From: Podochytrium sp. JEL0797
Lineage: Eukaryota; Chytridiomycota; Chytridiomycetes; Chytridiales; Chytriomycetaceae
Direction of reading: 5' to 3'
NCBI GenBank assembly: GCA_027596195.1
Contig: JADGJG010000007.1
Location: forward strand, 55,156-119,155
DNA: 64,000 nt
Under the pieces are notes generated by a model that was given only the letters and a program-made list of their open reading frames with translations, was not told the origin of the DNA and did no database searches. Position numbers and translations under genes: made by a program. Every line of letters starts with the position of its first letter. The stretch's first letter is position 1. Positions 21,594-33,757 of this stretch are shown piece by piece.

Positions 21594-22553
21594 TCAATCC
21601 CAAATCAAATTTTCAGCCTCCTCATCATCCATAACCGCGTCTGAATCCGTTTCACTCGCAAAAGCGATTCCCTTCCTCAACAACGCAATCAACCACGGAT
21701 TCCGAGCCACCGAGCTCCCCCCCAACTCGGGCGACACGACCAGGTCATTCCCCGCTGCACAAAACTCATGCAAACGCGTCAAAAGCTCGAAAGAAGAGGG
21801 CACGGGTCCAGACAGGAGGTTGTTTTTGAGGTCTAGTCGTTCGAGGCGTGGCAAGTGACCGAGTTCGACGGGAAGTGGGCCTGTTAGGCGGTTGTTGCTC
21901 AAATTGAGGATTACGAGAGCGCGGCAGTGTCCAATTGAAGGCGGAATGGCGCCAGAGAGGTAATTATTGCCAAGGTACAGCCACACGAGTTGTTGGAGCA
22001 ACCCAATTTCGTCCGGGATCGACCCCGCGAGTTCGTTTCCATCCAAATAGAGGTTCTTGAGGTTCACTAGCGTACAAATCGATCTGGGAATTGCACCCGT
22101 CAAGTAATTCGAGCAGAGCGACAGACTCGCCAAGCATTCACGCAGCGGCTCCAACTCGTCTGGAATTGTCCCGCGTAACTGGTTCATGTCGAGATTGATG
22201 GTGGTGGCTTTGGTCAAGAAGCGAATACTTTGTGGAATCTCGCCTCGGAGCTGTTTTGCGTTCCACAGCACCACGTTGAGAGACGCGAGGTACTTTTGGG
22301 CATAGAAAGCCGCGTAGAATTGCGGCCAGTGGAACCACAGCCGCGCCAGGGCGGCATCGGGATTCGTTCGCAGCGCCGAGACGAGGAGATCGTTGCGGAT
22401 GAAGCGTAACAGGTTGAGACGCGCAAAGTCGCGGTGCAAAAGAGTCGACGCGAAGCGGTGCGAAAGGCGCCGGTATTTGAGACAAGAAGAAGGCGCAATG
22501 TGGCTGAAGATGTGTTGCACAAGCTCTGTCGGGAGAAGCGAAAAACCTGTCAT
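21594..22553 (-). CDS. F-box-like leucine-rich-repeat protein (LRR-2)
   Basis: A single exon of 319 residues from the ATG at 22553. The F-box-like start FSLLPTELVQHIFSHIAP is followed by seven or so plant-type repeats (LRGEIPQSI, LTGAIPRSI, LAGSIPDEIG, LSGAIPPSIG, LTGPLPVELG, LSGPVPSSF) and an acidic tail ending DDEEAENLIWD. It is paralogous to LRR-1 but intron-less. The open frame extends upstream to 22673, but that would overlap the coding sequence of the divergent uridine-kinase-like gene, and the F-box begins just after the internal ATG. A substrate-adaptor role in ubiquitin ligases is inferred from the family. Confidence 0.85.
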   Translation of the reverse strand: MTGFSLLPTELVQHIFSHIAPSSCLKYRRLSHRFASTLLHRDFARLNLLRFIRNDLLVSALRTNPDAALARLWFHWPQFYAAFYAQKYLASLNVVLWNAKQLRGEIPQSIRFLTKATTINLDMNQLRGTIPDELEPLRECLASLSLCSNYLTGAIPRSICTLVNLKNLYLDGNELAGSIPDEIGLLQQLVWLYLGNNYLSGAIPPSIGHCRALVILNLSNNRLTGPLPVELGHLPRLERLDLKNNLLSGPVPSSFELLTRLHEFCAAGNDLVVSPELGGSSVARNPWLIALLRKGIAFASETDSDAVMDDEEAENLIWD

Positions 22554-22569
22554 CGAAAAAAAAAAAAAA

Positions 22570-23573
22570 ATGTTTACGATTGCCGTGGCGGGAGGCTCTT
22601 CCAGTGGAAAGAAGCAAGTATGCGACCTGATCATTACGAGACTCAAGGACAACCTGGTGGACCATGAGAGCAAAGGTGCGATTTCCTCTCTTGTTTAAAT
22701 CTAAAAAGCCCCACGTCAGTCACCGTCATCAAACTCGAGGATTTCTACAGACAACTCACTCAAGAGGAAACGGAGCGTTTGGAAAAGGGCGAATACAACT
22801 TTGACCATCCCGATGCCGTCGATTTCGAACTGCTGTCGTCTGTGCTGGCGTCGTTGGCTGACAAGGAGGCAACCTGCATGATGCCAAAGTGGGACTTTCA
22901 ATCGCACAAGAGGTGGGTGCATAGGAGATGGAGGCTTGTTGGAAGCATGGGAAACTGATGGCTTGTTTGGCGGGTTGATTCAGAATCATGTCGGCAACGG
23001 AACTCATGAACCCAGACGTGGTGATTGTAGTGGGAACCTTGACTCTGTATGTATACATGTGATTCAATGTGATTCTGCATTCTCTCTCTGAATTTTCGCG
23101 TGAATCCGACAGATACAACAAGGCCGTACGCGACTTTTTCAACCTCAAAGTCTTTGTGGTAAGTTTTGCGAATCAGCCTCGCCGGGCTGTATCCTCATCT
23201 TGTTTTCGTTTGCTCAGGATGTCGACAGTGACCTTCGTCTCGCGCGCCAAGTCATTCGCGACACGGAGGAACGATACCAAAAGCCGCTCGAAAGCGTGCT
23301 CGAAAACTACTTGAACTACGTGAAGCCGTCGTTTGAGGACTACATTCTGCCGGTGAGTTTTGTTTTTTGCGTTCCTGTTGGATTCTAATTCGAATCATCG
23401 CGTGTTTTACGCCGCAGACCAAGAAATACGCCAACGTTGTGATCCCACGCGGTGCAGACAACAAGATTGCCATTAGCTTGATGGCCACACATATCGCGGA
23501 TCTGTTGAAGGGAAAGGAGGAGCAGAGCTCGCTGGAACGCGCAGTGGCACAGGCTGCTCAATTGACGGTTTGA
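22570..23573 (+). CDS. Uridine-kinase-like protein with altered active-site motifs
   Basis: Six exons (22570-22675, 22720-22912, 22984-23046, 23113-23158, 23218-23352, 23418-23573) give 232 residues, colinear with uridine-cytidine kinases. Conserved parts: [21 protein letters not shown] and VIPRGADN. Key positions differ from the family: the P-loop GGSSSGK is followed by Lys15 where Ser or Thr is expected; the usual catalytic Asp before FYR is Glu42 (Asp43 is next to it); the VEG/FEG motif reads VVG; and the lid RGRD is YQKP. Loss of kinase activity is likely; a regulatory or nucleotide-binding role is possible. Its ATG is 16 bp from that of divergent LRR-2. An AATAAA lies at 23642-23647. Confidence 0.85.
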
Positions 23574-23992
23574 TTTTTATTCTCTTTTTGGGCGCGCTGA
23601 AGCTTTTTGTAGTTGCGTGTGAGCTTCTATTTTATTTGGCCAATAAAGTCTCAATTTGCATGTGGAATCATTGTGTTGGTTGGAGTTGGTCGCGGCCAAG
23701 TTGGGAAGATAACGCGGCGTTTGTGCTCAGCCCACCCTTCCAATCTTTTTTCTGAGTTCTCGCTTCAATTGACTCACAGCCAGAACAAATTGCATGCGTA
23801 CTTGATTTTTTCCACCAATGCCAGCCGCACAATCGTGGAAGCCCACGCGCTCCCAAATTGCTGGCTGCCATGTTTTGTTGCGGTTTCGATGAAATTTTAG
23901 CCAACAAAATCAAATGAGAAATCGGGTGCTGGAACATCCCCATTGGCCAATTTCGAATTAAGAAGAGAATTAATTTGCCAGAATATATTCAT
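23574..23992. other. Convergent intergenic region, no gene seen
   Basis: This lies between the stop of the uridine-kinase-like gene and the stop of CEP290, which converge. It holds an AATAAA at 23642-23647 and otherwise A/T-rich DNA without a supported gene. The duplicated segment can be followed only to 23861 because copy 2 leaves the window there. Confidence 0.6.
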
Positions 23993-26900
23993 TTATTGGT
24001 GTGGCTCATCACGTCGGGAAGAAGATCCTGGGTCGTGTCGTCGGAACGGCTGGGCGAGAATGCGGTCCGCGGAATAACCACATGCGTCACAGAGGCGCCG
24101 AATGTGTTCCTCATACTTGATGTTGGTCTTGATTGTCTCGCGATACTAAAACAAGGATCAGTTATTGACAAAACGTAGGAAAGCTCCAAACTTACTTTGT
24201 TTTTCAACTCCTCGAGTTCGTCCATGAAGGAGCCATCGAAACTGGATAGCTCCGCTGAAAAGTTAATAAGCGAGATTAGTAAGACGCGATTCACGACTAA
24301 GGAAGTAGGATTCTTACATTTCAACTGCTCGATCTCTCTCTCCAACTTTGACACTTTCTCGCGGAGCGCATTCCTCTCCACCACCACTTCTCCCAGACCG
24401 CCTTGCATTTCTGCCATGTTCGCCTCATTTCTTGTGCTTGATCTGTAACCTGCCTCATCGAACCCATCCTCCTTGAGATATTGATGCAATTGCTCCTTTA
24501 CTTGGTTGCATTGTGCGCGCCACATCTCGGCCTCCCGACGAAGCTTTCGCATCTCTCCCAAGCTTTCAGAGCTTGAATCAGCTCCAGATAGAGTTCTGAT
24601 TGTCTCATCTTTTTCGGCTAGTTGCCCTCTCTGTAATCATGTCAGCGGCCGGTGATCCTTTAGATATAGATTTCTTTACCAGACGTGCAATTTCTCCAGC
24701 ATCCCGAGATCTCCTGGACCTTTCTTCTTGCCTGAAGCTTTCCGTGTCAGGAGATTCAGCTCTGTCTGACGCATCTCTGTTGCGGGTGTTTTCGGTCGAA
24801 ATTTCAAATTCCCTCAATTGCTGCACCAATTTCTTGATTCTTTCGCTGTCCTTTTTGGTTTGACTTCGCAATTTGTTGTTTTCTTCTTCGACCCTATTCG
24901 TAATTGGAATGAGTGTGAATTTCATAAATTCGCGCGCGCGAAAACTCACTTGTGAGCTTGAGCGTCAGACACGGCTTTCGCTTTGGCAACTTCAATGGCT
25001 TCCGCCTTTTCTTTTCTCAACACTTTGATCTCTTTGCACATTTCCATGTACTTGACGTTGCTGATGGAGCCGCCGGAACCCTTTTTGAACTGTTCGTTTT
25101 CCATCTTCAATTTCTCAGCCGCGCTGCTCAGGTGATCAATCACAATGGCAAGCTCATCCTTGGATTTGTTGGCGAGTAATCGACCGGTAGATGCTCGCAA
25201 TTGAGTGTAGGTGATATTTAATCCGGGGATTTCGTTCGATTCGCGTTTAGCATGTCGAGCCGCGGCCAACTCTGCTTGAGCTTTCAGCGCCTATTCCATG
25301 CGATTAGAGATTCAAATAACCTTTGGTTGAAATTTCTTACCTCTTCCATGTCAATTGCTCGGCGTTCCATGCGTTCGGCTTCGACAATGGCCTTTTCTTT
25401 GTCAAACTTGACTTCCACGAGGGCTTGCTCCACGTTAAATTTCTTATCTTCGATATCTTGGATGCGCTGGAGTAGGTCCTTAATCCTGGATTCAAGCATG
25501 GGCACCACATGAGCTGACTTTTCCCCTTTCCTGGCATTGCGGTCATATCCTTCTCCCAACTTGGCGGGACGTTCATGTTTCTTCTCTTCCACACTGGAAT
25601 CGCGATCATCAGAGCTGTTTTCGTCATCCGCATCCGTGGTTCTAGATGTTCTGTTGCTGGACCCGCCTTCGTTCTCAATCTCTTCGAGTTCCGCTTCCAA
25701 CCTCTTATTCGACCTCTTCAGCTCTTTGACTTCCTTCAACATTTCAACTTCAGCAACACGTTTCCAATGATCGCAGCTGTCTTGGGATTCGAATAGCTCG
25801 CGTTGCACTTTTTGAAGCTCTGCCAAAGTGGATATCAATCTTCTTCGAAGGCATGCCTCTTCAGGCGTCAAGTCCGGATCATCTGGAGAATAAAAGATGC
25901 TTTCTTCGCTGAATCTAGTTCCTGTTGTTGCCGTAGATCCAGTAGAAGTAGTTGTCGCCTCGCTTGGACGGCTCCCACTGCCGTTGCTGGTTTCGGATTC
26001 TCGCATAGAAGCACTAGTGTCGCTGATTCGATGGGATTTTTGGTTTCCCTGTTTTTCACGACGGTGAACTTGTTGTTGTGCTTCGAGCGCTGCGACGGCA
26101 GCTGCAGGGAGTCCTGACAGAGTCTGGAGCTTCTTTTGTAGTTTAGAGTTTTCAGATTGCAACCTGGCGATGGAATCTTTGAGTGACTTTTCGCGGGAAA
26201 CAACTTCATTGAGCTCCGCGGTCTTAGATTGGAGTATTGGTTAGTATTCAAATTTGCCCAGATAATGTCGTGAGAATGAGCCACCTTTTCGTTCAACTTG
26301 GCCTTCATCACGTCAGCCTTCTTTTGCAACTTCTTTTCCACTTCCCATCGCTCCTTTGCAGCATCTGCTGCCCTCTTTTTCTCCTCCTCCAATAGTTTCG
26401 CAAACCTTTTCTCTTTATCGTGGCCATGGTCGTCTCCGCCTTCATGTCTCGACGAACCCGCACGACTGTGGGAATCTTTGCCACCACGAGATTCATTAAC
26501 AGCCTTGCGTAGAGATTTTTGGGCGTCTTTGTATTGGTCTTGGAGCTTTTCGGTAAGTCGTTCCTTTTTGTCTGGACGCAAAATTCAGTTAGAGAACGAG
26601 AGTGAACATATTCAAGGAAAAAACCCGACTCACCCAGGTCAAAAGTCATCTTCAATATCGAATCGTTGAGAGCTTTTTCGGATTTTTTGTACTGCTCAAT
26701 GGCTTTTGTCATTCTGAAAGCGTGAAGATGTGAGTGCCGTTCTAGAAAAAAAAACTAAAATTCACGAACTTGTCGATCTTGCTTTCAAGCAGAGTTACGC
26801 GCTTCAAATTCCCAAGCCCAGATTCCTCAGAGGATGAATTCAGGCTGAAGATGAAGGTTAGCGTACTTATTTGAGATGAGGACAATTGAATACTTTTCGT

Positions 26901-29900
26901 TGCTTTCTCGAATTCTCGCTTCCGCCACATTTTCTGCCGTCTTGATCAAAGTTTCCTTCAACTGCTCAATCGCCTCCTTCATATTCCCAATCTTGGCATC
27001 CCGTTTCTGAATCTCCCGGTTCAATTTCGAAATATGGTCCTGCAATCCGCGTGATTTTTGAATTTCGTGGGCTGCCTCGGACGCCATTGCGAGTTCTTTC
27101 TCGTTCAAGTGGAGGTCGCGTTTGAGAGTCTCGATTTGGGATTCGTATTCGTGATGGGACGCGTTTCGGATGGACAACTCGTGGCGGAGGTTGTGGAGTT
27201 CGGTTTCGGATGTGTCGAGGTGGGTTTTGTGAGTCTGTTTGAGGAGGGTATATTTGTCGCGGAGTGCGGAGAGTTCTTCTTCCTGTTGAAGTAACAAGTG
27301 ACATTAGATATTTCTCAGAGAATGTGGAGGGACCGCGCCGCTTGCCTTGACTCTCAGCATTGATTCCAACTCCCGCACTGATTCTGCATGGCTTTCAACC
27401 TCCTTGTTATTCGATAAGAGCTGCTGGGGTACCTCTGGAGGATTTCTCAGCTTGTTGACCTGTCTGTCATTCAGATTGTTGATGATTTCAGTCAGATTTC
27501 TGATCTCCGCTTGTTCGCTCTGCCATTTTCGAGAGTGAGTTGTCAGATTGAGCAGTCGATATCCGCACCTCTTCTTTTGCAAAGGAATCTTTTCGGTGAT
27601 CTTTGATGATTTCACGATAGCGCTCCACCAACTCGTCTTTCTTTGCAAGCTGGCGTTGAAGGGAGTTGATGACTTCTTGAGCGCTTTTCATGGCCTCTCC
27701 TTCTCTCCTTCTGACCAACTGTCTTGTTTTGTTGTCTAACAGAGAGTTAATTAACGGAACATGGAAGAAATGAAAGCCCTGTACCGTATTCCGTGAATCC
27801 TTCTCCCTGTCGCAAATCATTCCGCGCCACATCAATTCTCAGCTCCGTAATATGTGCTTCTCTCTGATTGATTCTGTCTCCTGCACTAGCAAGCTTGTCT
27901 TTCAGCTTTTCAATCTTGTTTTCGAGTCCGGAAATTTTGATTTCTTGTGCAGTGAGCAATCTGCTTCGCTCAACGAGCATTCTCAATGATGCCTCCAGCT
28001 GATGGCTGATCGGCAGACTGCGGTCGGGCAACGCGTTTTGCAACTGGAAAGAAGTCTAGTTTATACTTCCGGACGCCGACTCCAATACAACTTACATCTG
28101 CCAGAGAAGAAGCTTGAAAAATCTGCTCGCGTTCAGCTTCGAGCTGCTGAATCATATTCTCCATATCTTCTTGTCGCTTTTCCCACTCCAGCTGCTTGTT
28201 GTCAGATTCAATTTGCAAGGCGCACAATTGATCTTCCAACTGTCGCACTCGATCCATATGGTCTTCCAAGTTGGCTTCGGCACTCAGCTTTCCTTGTCTT
28301 AAGAAATCAAGGTCACGCGTCAAGCGTAGATTTCCGATTTGAAGAGTGGCCATGCGAGACTGCCAAGAAACGATTCGATCCGAGGCGGTGGATGTGTCTT
28401 TCAGAGACTCGATCAACTCGAAGAATTCTTTTAGCTCAAGTTCTTGTTCCGCGATTGTATCTTTGCTTTTGATTTAGCAAGAGACGACGTTTCGAACTGT
28501 ATTTCACCTTCAAGACTTCGTTTCTGTCCCTCAATATCGTTGATTCGGCTTTCGAACTCGTTCTTTCGAGCGTCCAAGCTTTGGACCAAAGAGCAGGTGC
28601 GCTGAAAAAGCATTTAAGATCTATCGCGAAAGGCTATGACGCAAATACCTCGTGTTTATCCAGTGTCACTTGGCCGGCTATTCGTGTTCGCATCTCACTG
28701 ACGGCCTTTTGCAACAGCCGCAAGCTGTTTCTCGAGCCCATTTTGACTTGAAACAAGTTTGCATCTCGCTCATCAACGGCTCTTTCAAGCTTCACAACGC
28801 GGTTCTCCAAACGCAAGCATTTGGCTTGAGTAGTTTCGAGTTTCCGGATTACCCCTGATTCGCTCATTTGGAGGGCTAGAATATGATGATGGAGTTTCCC
28901 GATGAGAAGTTTCTCGTCTCCTTCCATTTGCAGCTCCTGGATTGTTGCGCGCAAAATAGCCTTTACGTTTTCATCTTGAGAACGCAAGTGCAAGAGATCA
29001 GAAGTCTGGATCGATGCGATCTCAGCCAGCTCTTTGTCTGGTGTGATTTATCAGTAAAGAAAGGAGAAAAGATGTGTCTTACATTTGATGACTTCAGAAT
29101 TCAGCTTCGAAATGGCGTCCTTTTGGGCTTTGTGCTCCTTCACAATTTGTTCATGCTCCTCACGAACAATCGCTCCCTCCAACTCATTCTGCAATTCGAC
29201 TTGCAATTCTTTCAAGTGCAGATTGGCCTCTGAAGTTTCTAGATATGAGGCCTCCAAGCTATCCAAGCGGTCCTTTAATCGGGACTCGTTTTCCTCCAAC
29301 GATTTGCATTTGCTTTCGGCAAGCTCCGATCGCTTCTTCATGACGTCTTGAGCTACCTCTAACTTGATCATTTTATCATGAACTTCGGCGAGCTGTACTT
29401 TCCCTTGGATATCATTCTGAAAAACGAAGTCAGCGAAAACACGTCGATCATACTTAGAGGGCCTCACCCGAAGAAAGCCCAACTCTTTCAACGATTCTTG
29501 GTGGCTCAAAACCGTTTGCTGGGATTCATATAGCTCCAACTCCATTCCTTTGATTCTTTCATTCGATACAATCAGCTCTCGTGAATCAGACTCGCGCTGT
29601 TCTCTATCAGCAATCCACGTGTGTTCGCGATCCAGCAATAGTTTGATTTTTGACGCATATAAGTCAATGCGATTTTGCATTAAGTTCACGTCGGATTTCG
29701 GCACGGAATCCTCCAACGCCTTCATGAGCGTTTCTTCTCGAGCCAACATATCTGTCCGCGAGATTTGCAACCGGCTGATTGTTTCCCTCGCCACTCGATC
29801 AATTGCCATTAAATCCGTCTTCAGTCTCGCATTCTCCTTTCGCATGTTCTGCTCCAAATCAGCCACGGCAAGATACTTTCGTTTGAGTGTAATTTCATTC

Positions 29901-32900
29901 ACTCGGAGAACCGCAACATTGCGTTGACTATCCACCAGCGACCTTTGAGTGTGGTTCCATTCAGTTCGTTCATGAATGGCTTTAAGAAGCTTTTCGAGCT
30001 CTTCTGCGCGTATTTTGAAACTGTCGCGATCGATTTCGACTTCGGCAACTTGATTTCGCAGACTATCGACTTCTTCGGTGGCAGCTTTTTTGCAAAGATG
30101 GTAGTCGCGGTAGAGGTGGCGTTGCTTGCCGGCTAATTCGGAGTAGTGCGTCTGAGGCGTCATGAAGGTTAGCGACGCGGTGTTGAAAAAGAAAACTCAT
30201 CACCCACCTCAAACTTTTCCAAAGAGCCGCGAACGCTTCTCAATTCTTTATCCTTCACTTGCAGCTCCATCAAACACTCCACCAACTGCTCCACGACGGA
30301 ACTATAATCGTGCACGCTTCCGAGAAGCAACTCTGTAGGCAACTCGAGCGCTTTTCCTCGCGATTTCATAGCACGCAGCCTCTGCGTCTCTGCATTTCTT
30401 TGCGAGTTTTCGACCATCTTTTGAGAGCTCGTGACTTGATCTTCGAGCTCCCGGATTCGAATATTAACCGCCAATAGCTCTTCGCGCAGAGATTGATTCA
30501 CTTGGATAATGTGATCTTCGACCGTTTCGTTGCCATAGAGATCATTGCTGAGGTCCTTGTGGCGCTTCTTTTCCAGGATTGTAAGAAGCTTTTCAATCAC
30601 AGGGAATCGGACAGTGTCGGCGGTCCTTTCATTATCGGCATAGTTTGCCGGTGCTGGTGTTGCGCCACGCGTTTTGATGAGGGTGACTGAAACTTCTTTT
30701 ACGACAGATTCAAGGGCTCTATTTTCCGCTTGCAGGCGACGCAACTCTTTCTGTATTTTTTGAAATCGTCAATTTCTCAACATGTTGCTTCTTTTTGAGC
30801 CATACCTCCGTGGCGTCCGACTTCTCCCGTGCTTCGGCTGCCTCCACGTGGATTCTTTCGAGCTCAACAGTCAGTTTTTCGAGTTGCACATTATTTAGCA
30901 AAGGCCGAGCGGATTTCGCTAGCAATCGTTTCAGTAGCAGCATTTTGCGAAGCAATTATTGAACTCACCAGATCGAACGTCCATCGGACTCTCGTCGCTA
31001 CCTCTGAGCTTTGCGGCATATTCTTCCACGGCAGTCAATTCTTCAACACCAAGACCCATTGCGACTGCTCTTTCACCACGGTTTAGCGCTTGGAGACGAA
31101 GCTGTTCTTTGAGTTTCAGACGTTCTTGTTCGAGAGAATCAACTTCTTTTTGCAATGCAATGGTCAGTCCTTTCGCACGTTCCTGAAATCGCTTTTAGAT
31201 TCACAGGTTAACTTCCGAAGGTCCTTACCAATTCTACAGCCTTGATCGCCTGCACGTTGCTCAAATCAATCTTTGTTCCCGTTTTAATCCCGAGGCGCGA
31301 CCTCAATTCTTCATTCTCTTCGAGAAAATCCGACGCTTGCTGTTCAAAGTCATTGATTCGCTTGGTCAATGTTGCAATTTCCTTGTCGCGCACACTCTTT
31401 TCGAGTTTCAATTGTTTGGTTTCGCGAATTGATTCCTTCAGTCCAAATACACCTGAAAGAAATGTCAATTCAAACGGCATAGTTTGACCAACGCGTTTAC
31501 CTTTCTCATAGCGCTCCATGCGACCCCTCATGTCAACCAAACTCGCCTCCTTCTCTTCAACCTGTTTCTCGAGTTCTTTCATCTTTTCCGTATCCTGCAC
31601 ATGTCGTTGCTTGAACAAGTCCATCTTTTCCTTCATTCTCCCTGCCAGAGCAGCCTGAGACCGCAATCCTTCGATTTCTCCGCCCGATTTTCCCTGCACG
31701 AGTGAGTCGATTCGATCCCAATCGAGACTCAGGGTTTGGAAGTCGGCGTACGATTCTTGGAGCTTAAGGCGCAGGTTTTCGATGACCTCATCTAGTTGTC
31801 AGACGATTGCTGTTAGGAACAACTGGACTGAGTTGAATCGAACGTCGAATCACCTTTCTCCCTAATTTCCAAACGTAAACCGTCTTCATTCGCCGAGAAA
31901 GAAGATCGCTTGAGATTTCCAAGTTCTTCATTCTGCCGCTCGATTTGATTGCGAAAAGTGATGGTATTGGTCTCTGCGTCCGCTGCCACTTTCTAATTTT
32001 CAAATTCAGCCTACGCCAACTGAGAAAATTAACACTCACTTTCAAATACGCAATTTCGCCATGAAGAGATTCAATCAATTCGTCCGTTCGAACGTCCGTG
32101 ACTTGCACGCGATCATGCAGTTCTTCGACTTTGATTTTCAATGTGTCGCGTTCTTCGGTTAATTGTTCGAGCAGGATGTCGTTGTTGTTGATGATTTCTT
32201 GCATTTCTTCCATTTCGGTGGAGTTTCTGATGTGGGTCGAGTTTTTTGGATTAGCTGGAAGAGAGGCGGAAATTGCGCGGAAACCTCTCGATCTCGGACA
32301 CGGTTGCCTCCAATTCTTGACCGATCGTGTCCACTTCGGCCGTAAGATGAGAGTTTTGATTCGTCAGAGATTTGATTTCTGACAGATATTTGTTGATTTC
32401 TGCGTTCTTGTCCTGTTGGCGCCAAGAATCAGTCCCCGCGATCCGACTCACGTCAATTCCATACCTTCAACTGGGACCGAAACTCTTCTTCTTCGATATT
32501 CTTGCTCAACAGCCGATGCCTTTGACTGACCATCTGCACCTCCCTCTCCTTCATTTCCGATTGCAACTCCCGCGTCGTCTCTGCCAGCGCTGCATACCGC
32601 GCCTTCTCCTCTGTCAACGCGGCGCCAACTTCCTGACCAAATCGCACTTCTTTGGCAAGGTTCTCATCGAGCCGCTGCAAGTCGCGGGTGAGGAGATCGT
32701 TGCGGCGTTCGAGGTCGAGGTTTTCTTGCCGCAGGAGTCGCAGTTCAGCGGACGGTGTGGACCCCATACGCGTTTTGAGTTTTGATATTTCGGTTTGTTG
32801 AGATTGGACGGTATCCTATAAAAAAATCAGGTGTCGGATTCGCGTTTTCAAATCACAAACCTCGAGCTTTTCAATTTGTGTTTCGGCGCCTTCCAGGAAC

Positions 32901-33279
32901 AAGTTTTTGAGTCTGGATAGCAAAAATAGAATCAATTGATGCCTTTCAGTGCATTGATGATCGAATGCGGAGAGATTCGTAACTCCATAACAAACTGACT
33001 CAAGCGAAACAATTTGACAAGGGCCTCGTTTGTTGCATGCGGATCTTCTTCTGAAATTCCAGCAGATACGAGAAGAGGGTACATGGATTCGAGTTCTTCG
33101 TCGAGCTTCGCTTCATTCTATTATTTTGACAGGGCATCGATTCAAAATTGGACATGATAAGTCAGTGACTCGACAGATGCACAAACCTTTAGCATGCGAT
33201 CAATATTGATGCGCGATATAAGATCCCAGTCCATAAGGGTTCGTTTGGGCGTGAAGGAGCCCGCGTCCTGCCCATTCAT
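23993..33279 (-). CDS. CEP290: CEP290 homologue, ciliary transition-zone coiled-coil protein
   Basis: I resolved 30 exons and 29 introns of 45-71 nt with continuous phase, giving about 2575 residues (human CEP290 is 2479). Exon ends run from 33279-33187, 33117-32984 and 32912-32861 to 24254-24196 and 24145-23993; the longest is 26222-25341. Almost the whole protein is coiled coil. Family landmarks in order: an N-terminal DWDLISR; DFLEENEELRSRLG followed by TKIDLSN; VLRVNEITLKRKY with DLEQNMRKENARLK; EKLLIGKLHHHILALQMSE; RSLPISHQLEASLR; and the C-terminal SFDGSFMDELEELK. CEP290 links doublet microtubules to the membrane at the flagellar transition zone and gates protein entry. The intron at 27345-27283 uses a GC donor (AAG/GCAAG). 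Confidence 0.92.
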
Positions 33280-33757
33280 TGCTTTGGCGTGACAATTATT
33301 TTGCAATGTTATATCTGCCTTTGCTTGCGGCTTCCTGTTTTCAAGAGGAAAAAAAGCGTCTTCAACGACATCCAGCGGAGCATTATTTGTACTTCATTGG
33401 AAGAACACCCCTCGCGTGTTTTTTACATTTTTTGAGCCGCAGGTCAAGCGAGTGACTGCTGAGGATCCTGAGGTCCCCCAATCTGCAAGAACCGGCCTCT
33501 GGACACCTTTATTTTTTGATTTCATGCCATTAATGAGGTCCTCTATCGTAAACACGCTGCTGCATATTCAATCAGCCAACAGTGCAATTTCCGACTGTTT
33601 GCCTTCAAATTGTGCAGAATTCAATTATGTACAGTACTTTTCATTGTTAAGTCGAAAGGTTGAGCGGAAATGCAAAAAGTCCGTTCCCTGCATCAAAACG
33701 CAGGTCAAGCGAGTGAAGGAAAAATTCTGACCTCGAAAAGAGCTTTTGGCGCCAATA
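33280..33757. promoter_or_regulatory. Divergent promoter between CEP290 and ERV41 with an 18-bp direct repeat
   Basis: A 478-bp gap between divergent start codons. The 18-mer CGCAGGTCAAGCGAGTGA occurs at 33438-33455 and again at 33699-33716 in the same orientation. No open frame is supported here. The repeat is a candidate protein-binding site; no known factor is assigned. Confidence 0.5.

Larger units (their letters stand above)
1..23861 (+). repeat. Copy 1 of a 40139-bp-period direct (head-to-tail) repeat
   Basis: This stretch recurs at 40140-64000 in the same orientation with a constant offset of 40139. The open reading frames compared between the copies have identical translations and lengths, and the stretches of DNA I compared, including introns and intergenic DNA, are the same. 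The left edge of the repeat is not visible because the window begins inside it. The right edge is not visible because copy 2 runs off the window end. It may be a recent tandem duplication, part of a longer array, or an assembly overlap artefact. Confidence 0.97.

Noticed and set aside
22556..22570. Poly(A) run as evidence of a retrocopy
   Set aside because: The adjacent uridine-kinase-like gene has five introns and LRR-2 is on the other side in opposite orientation; the run is better seen as a short spacer.
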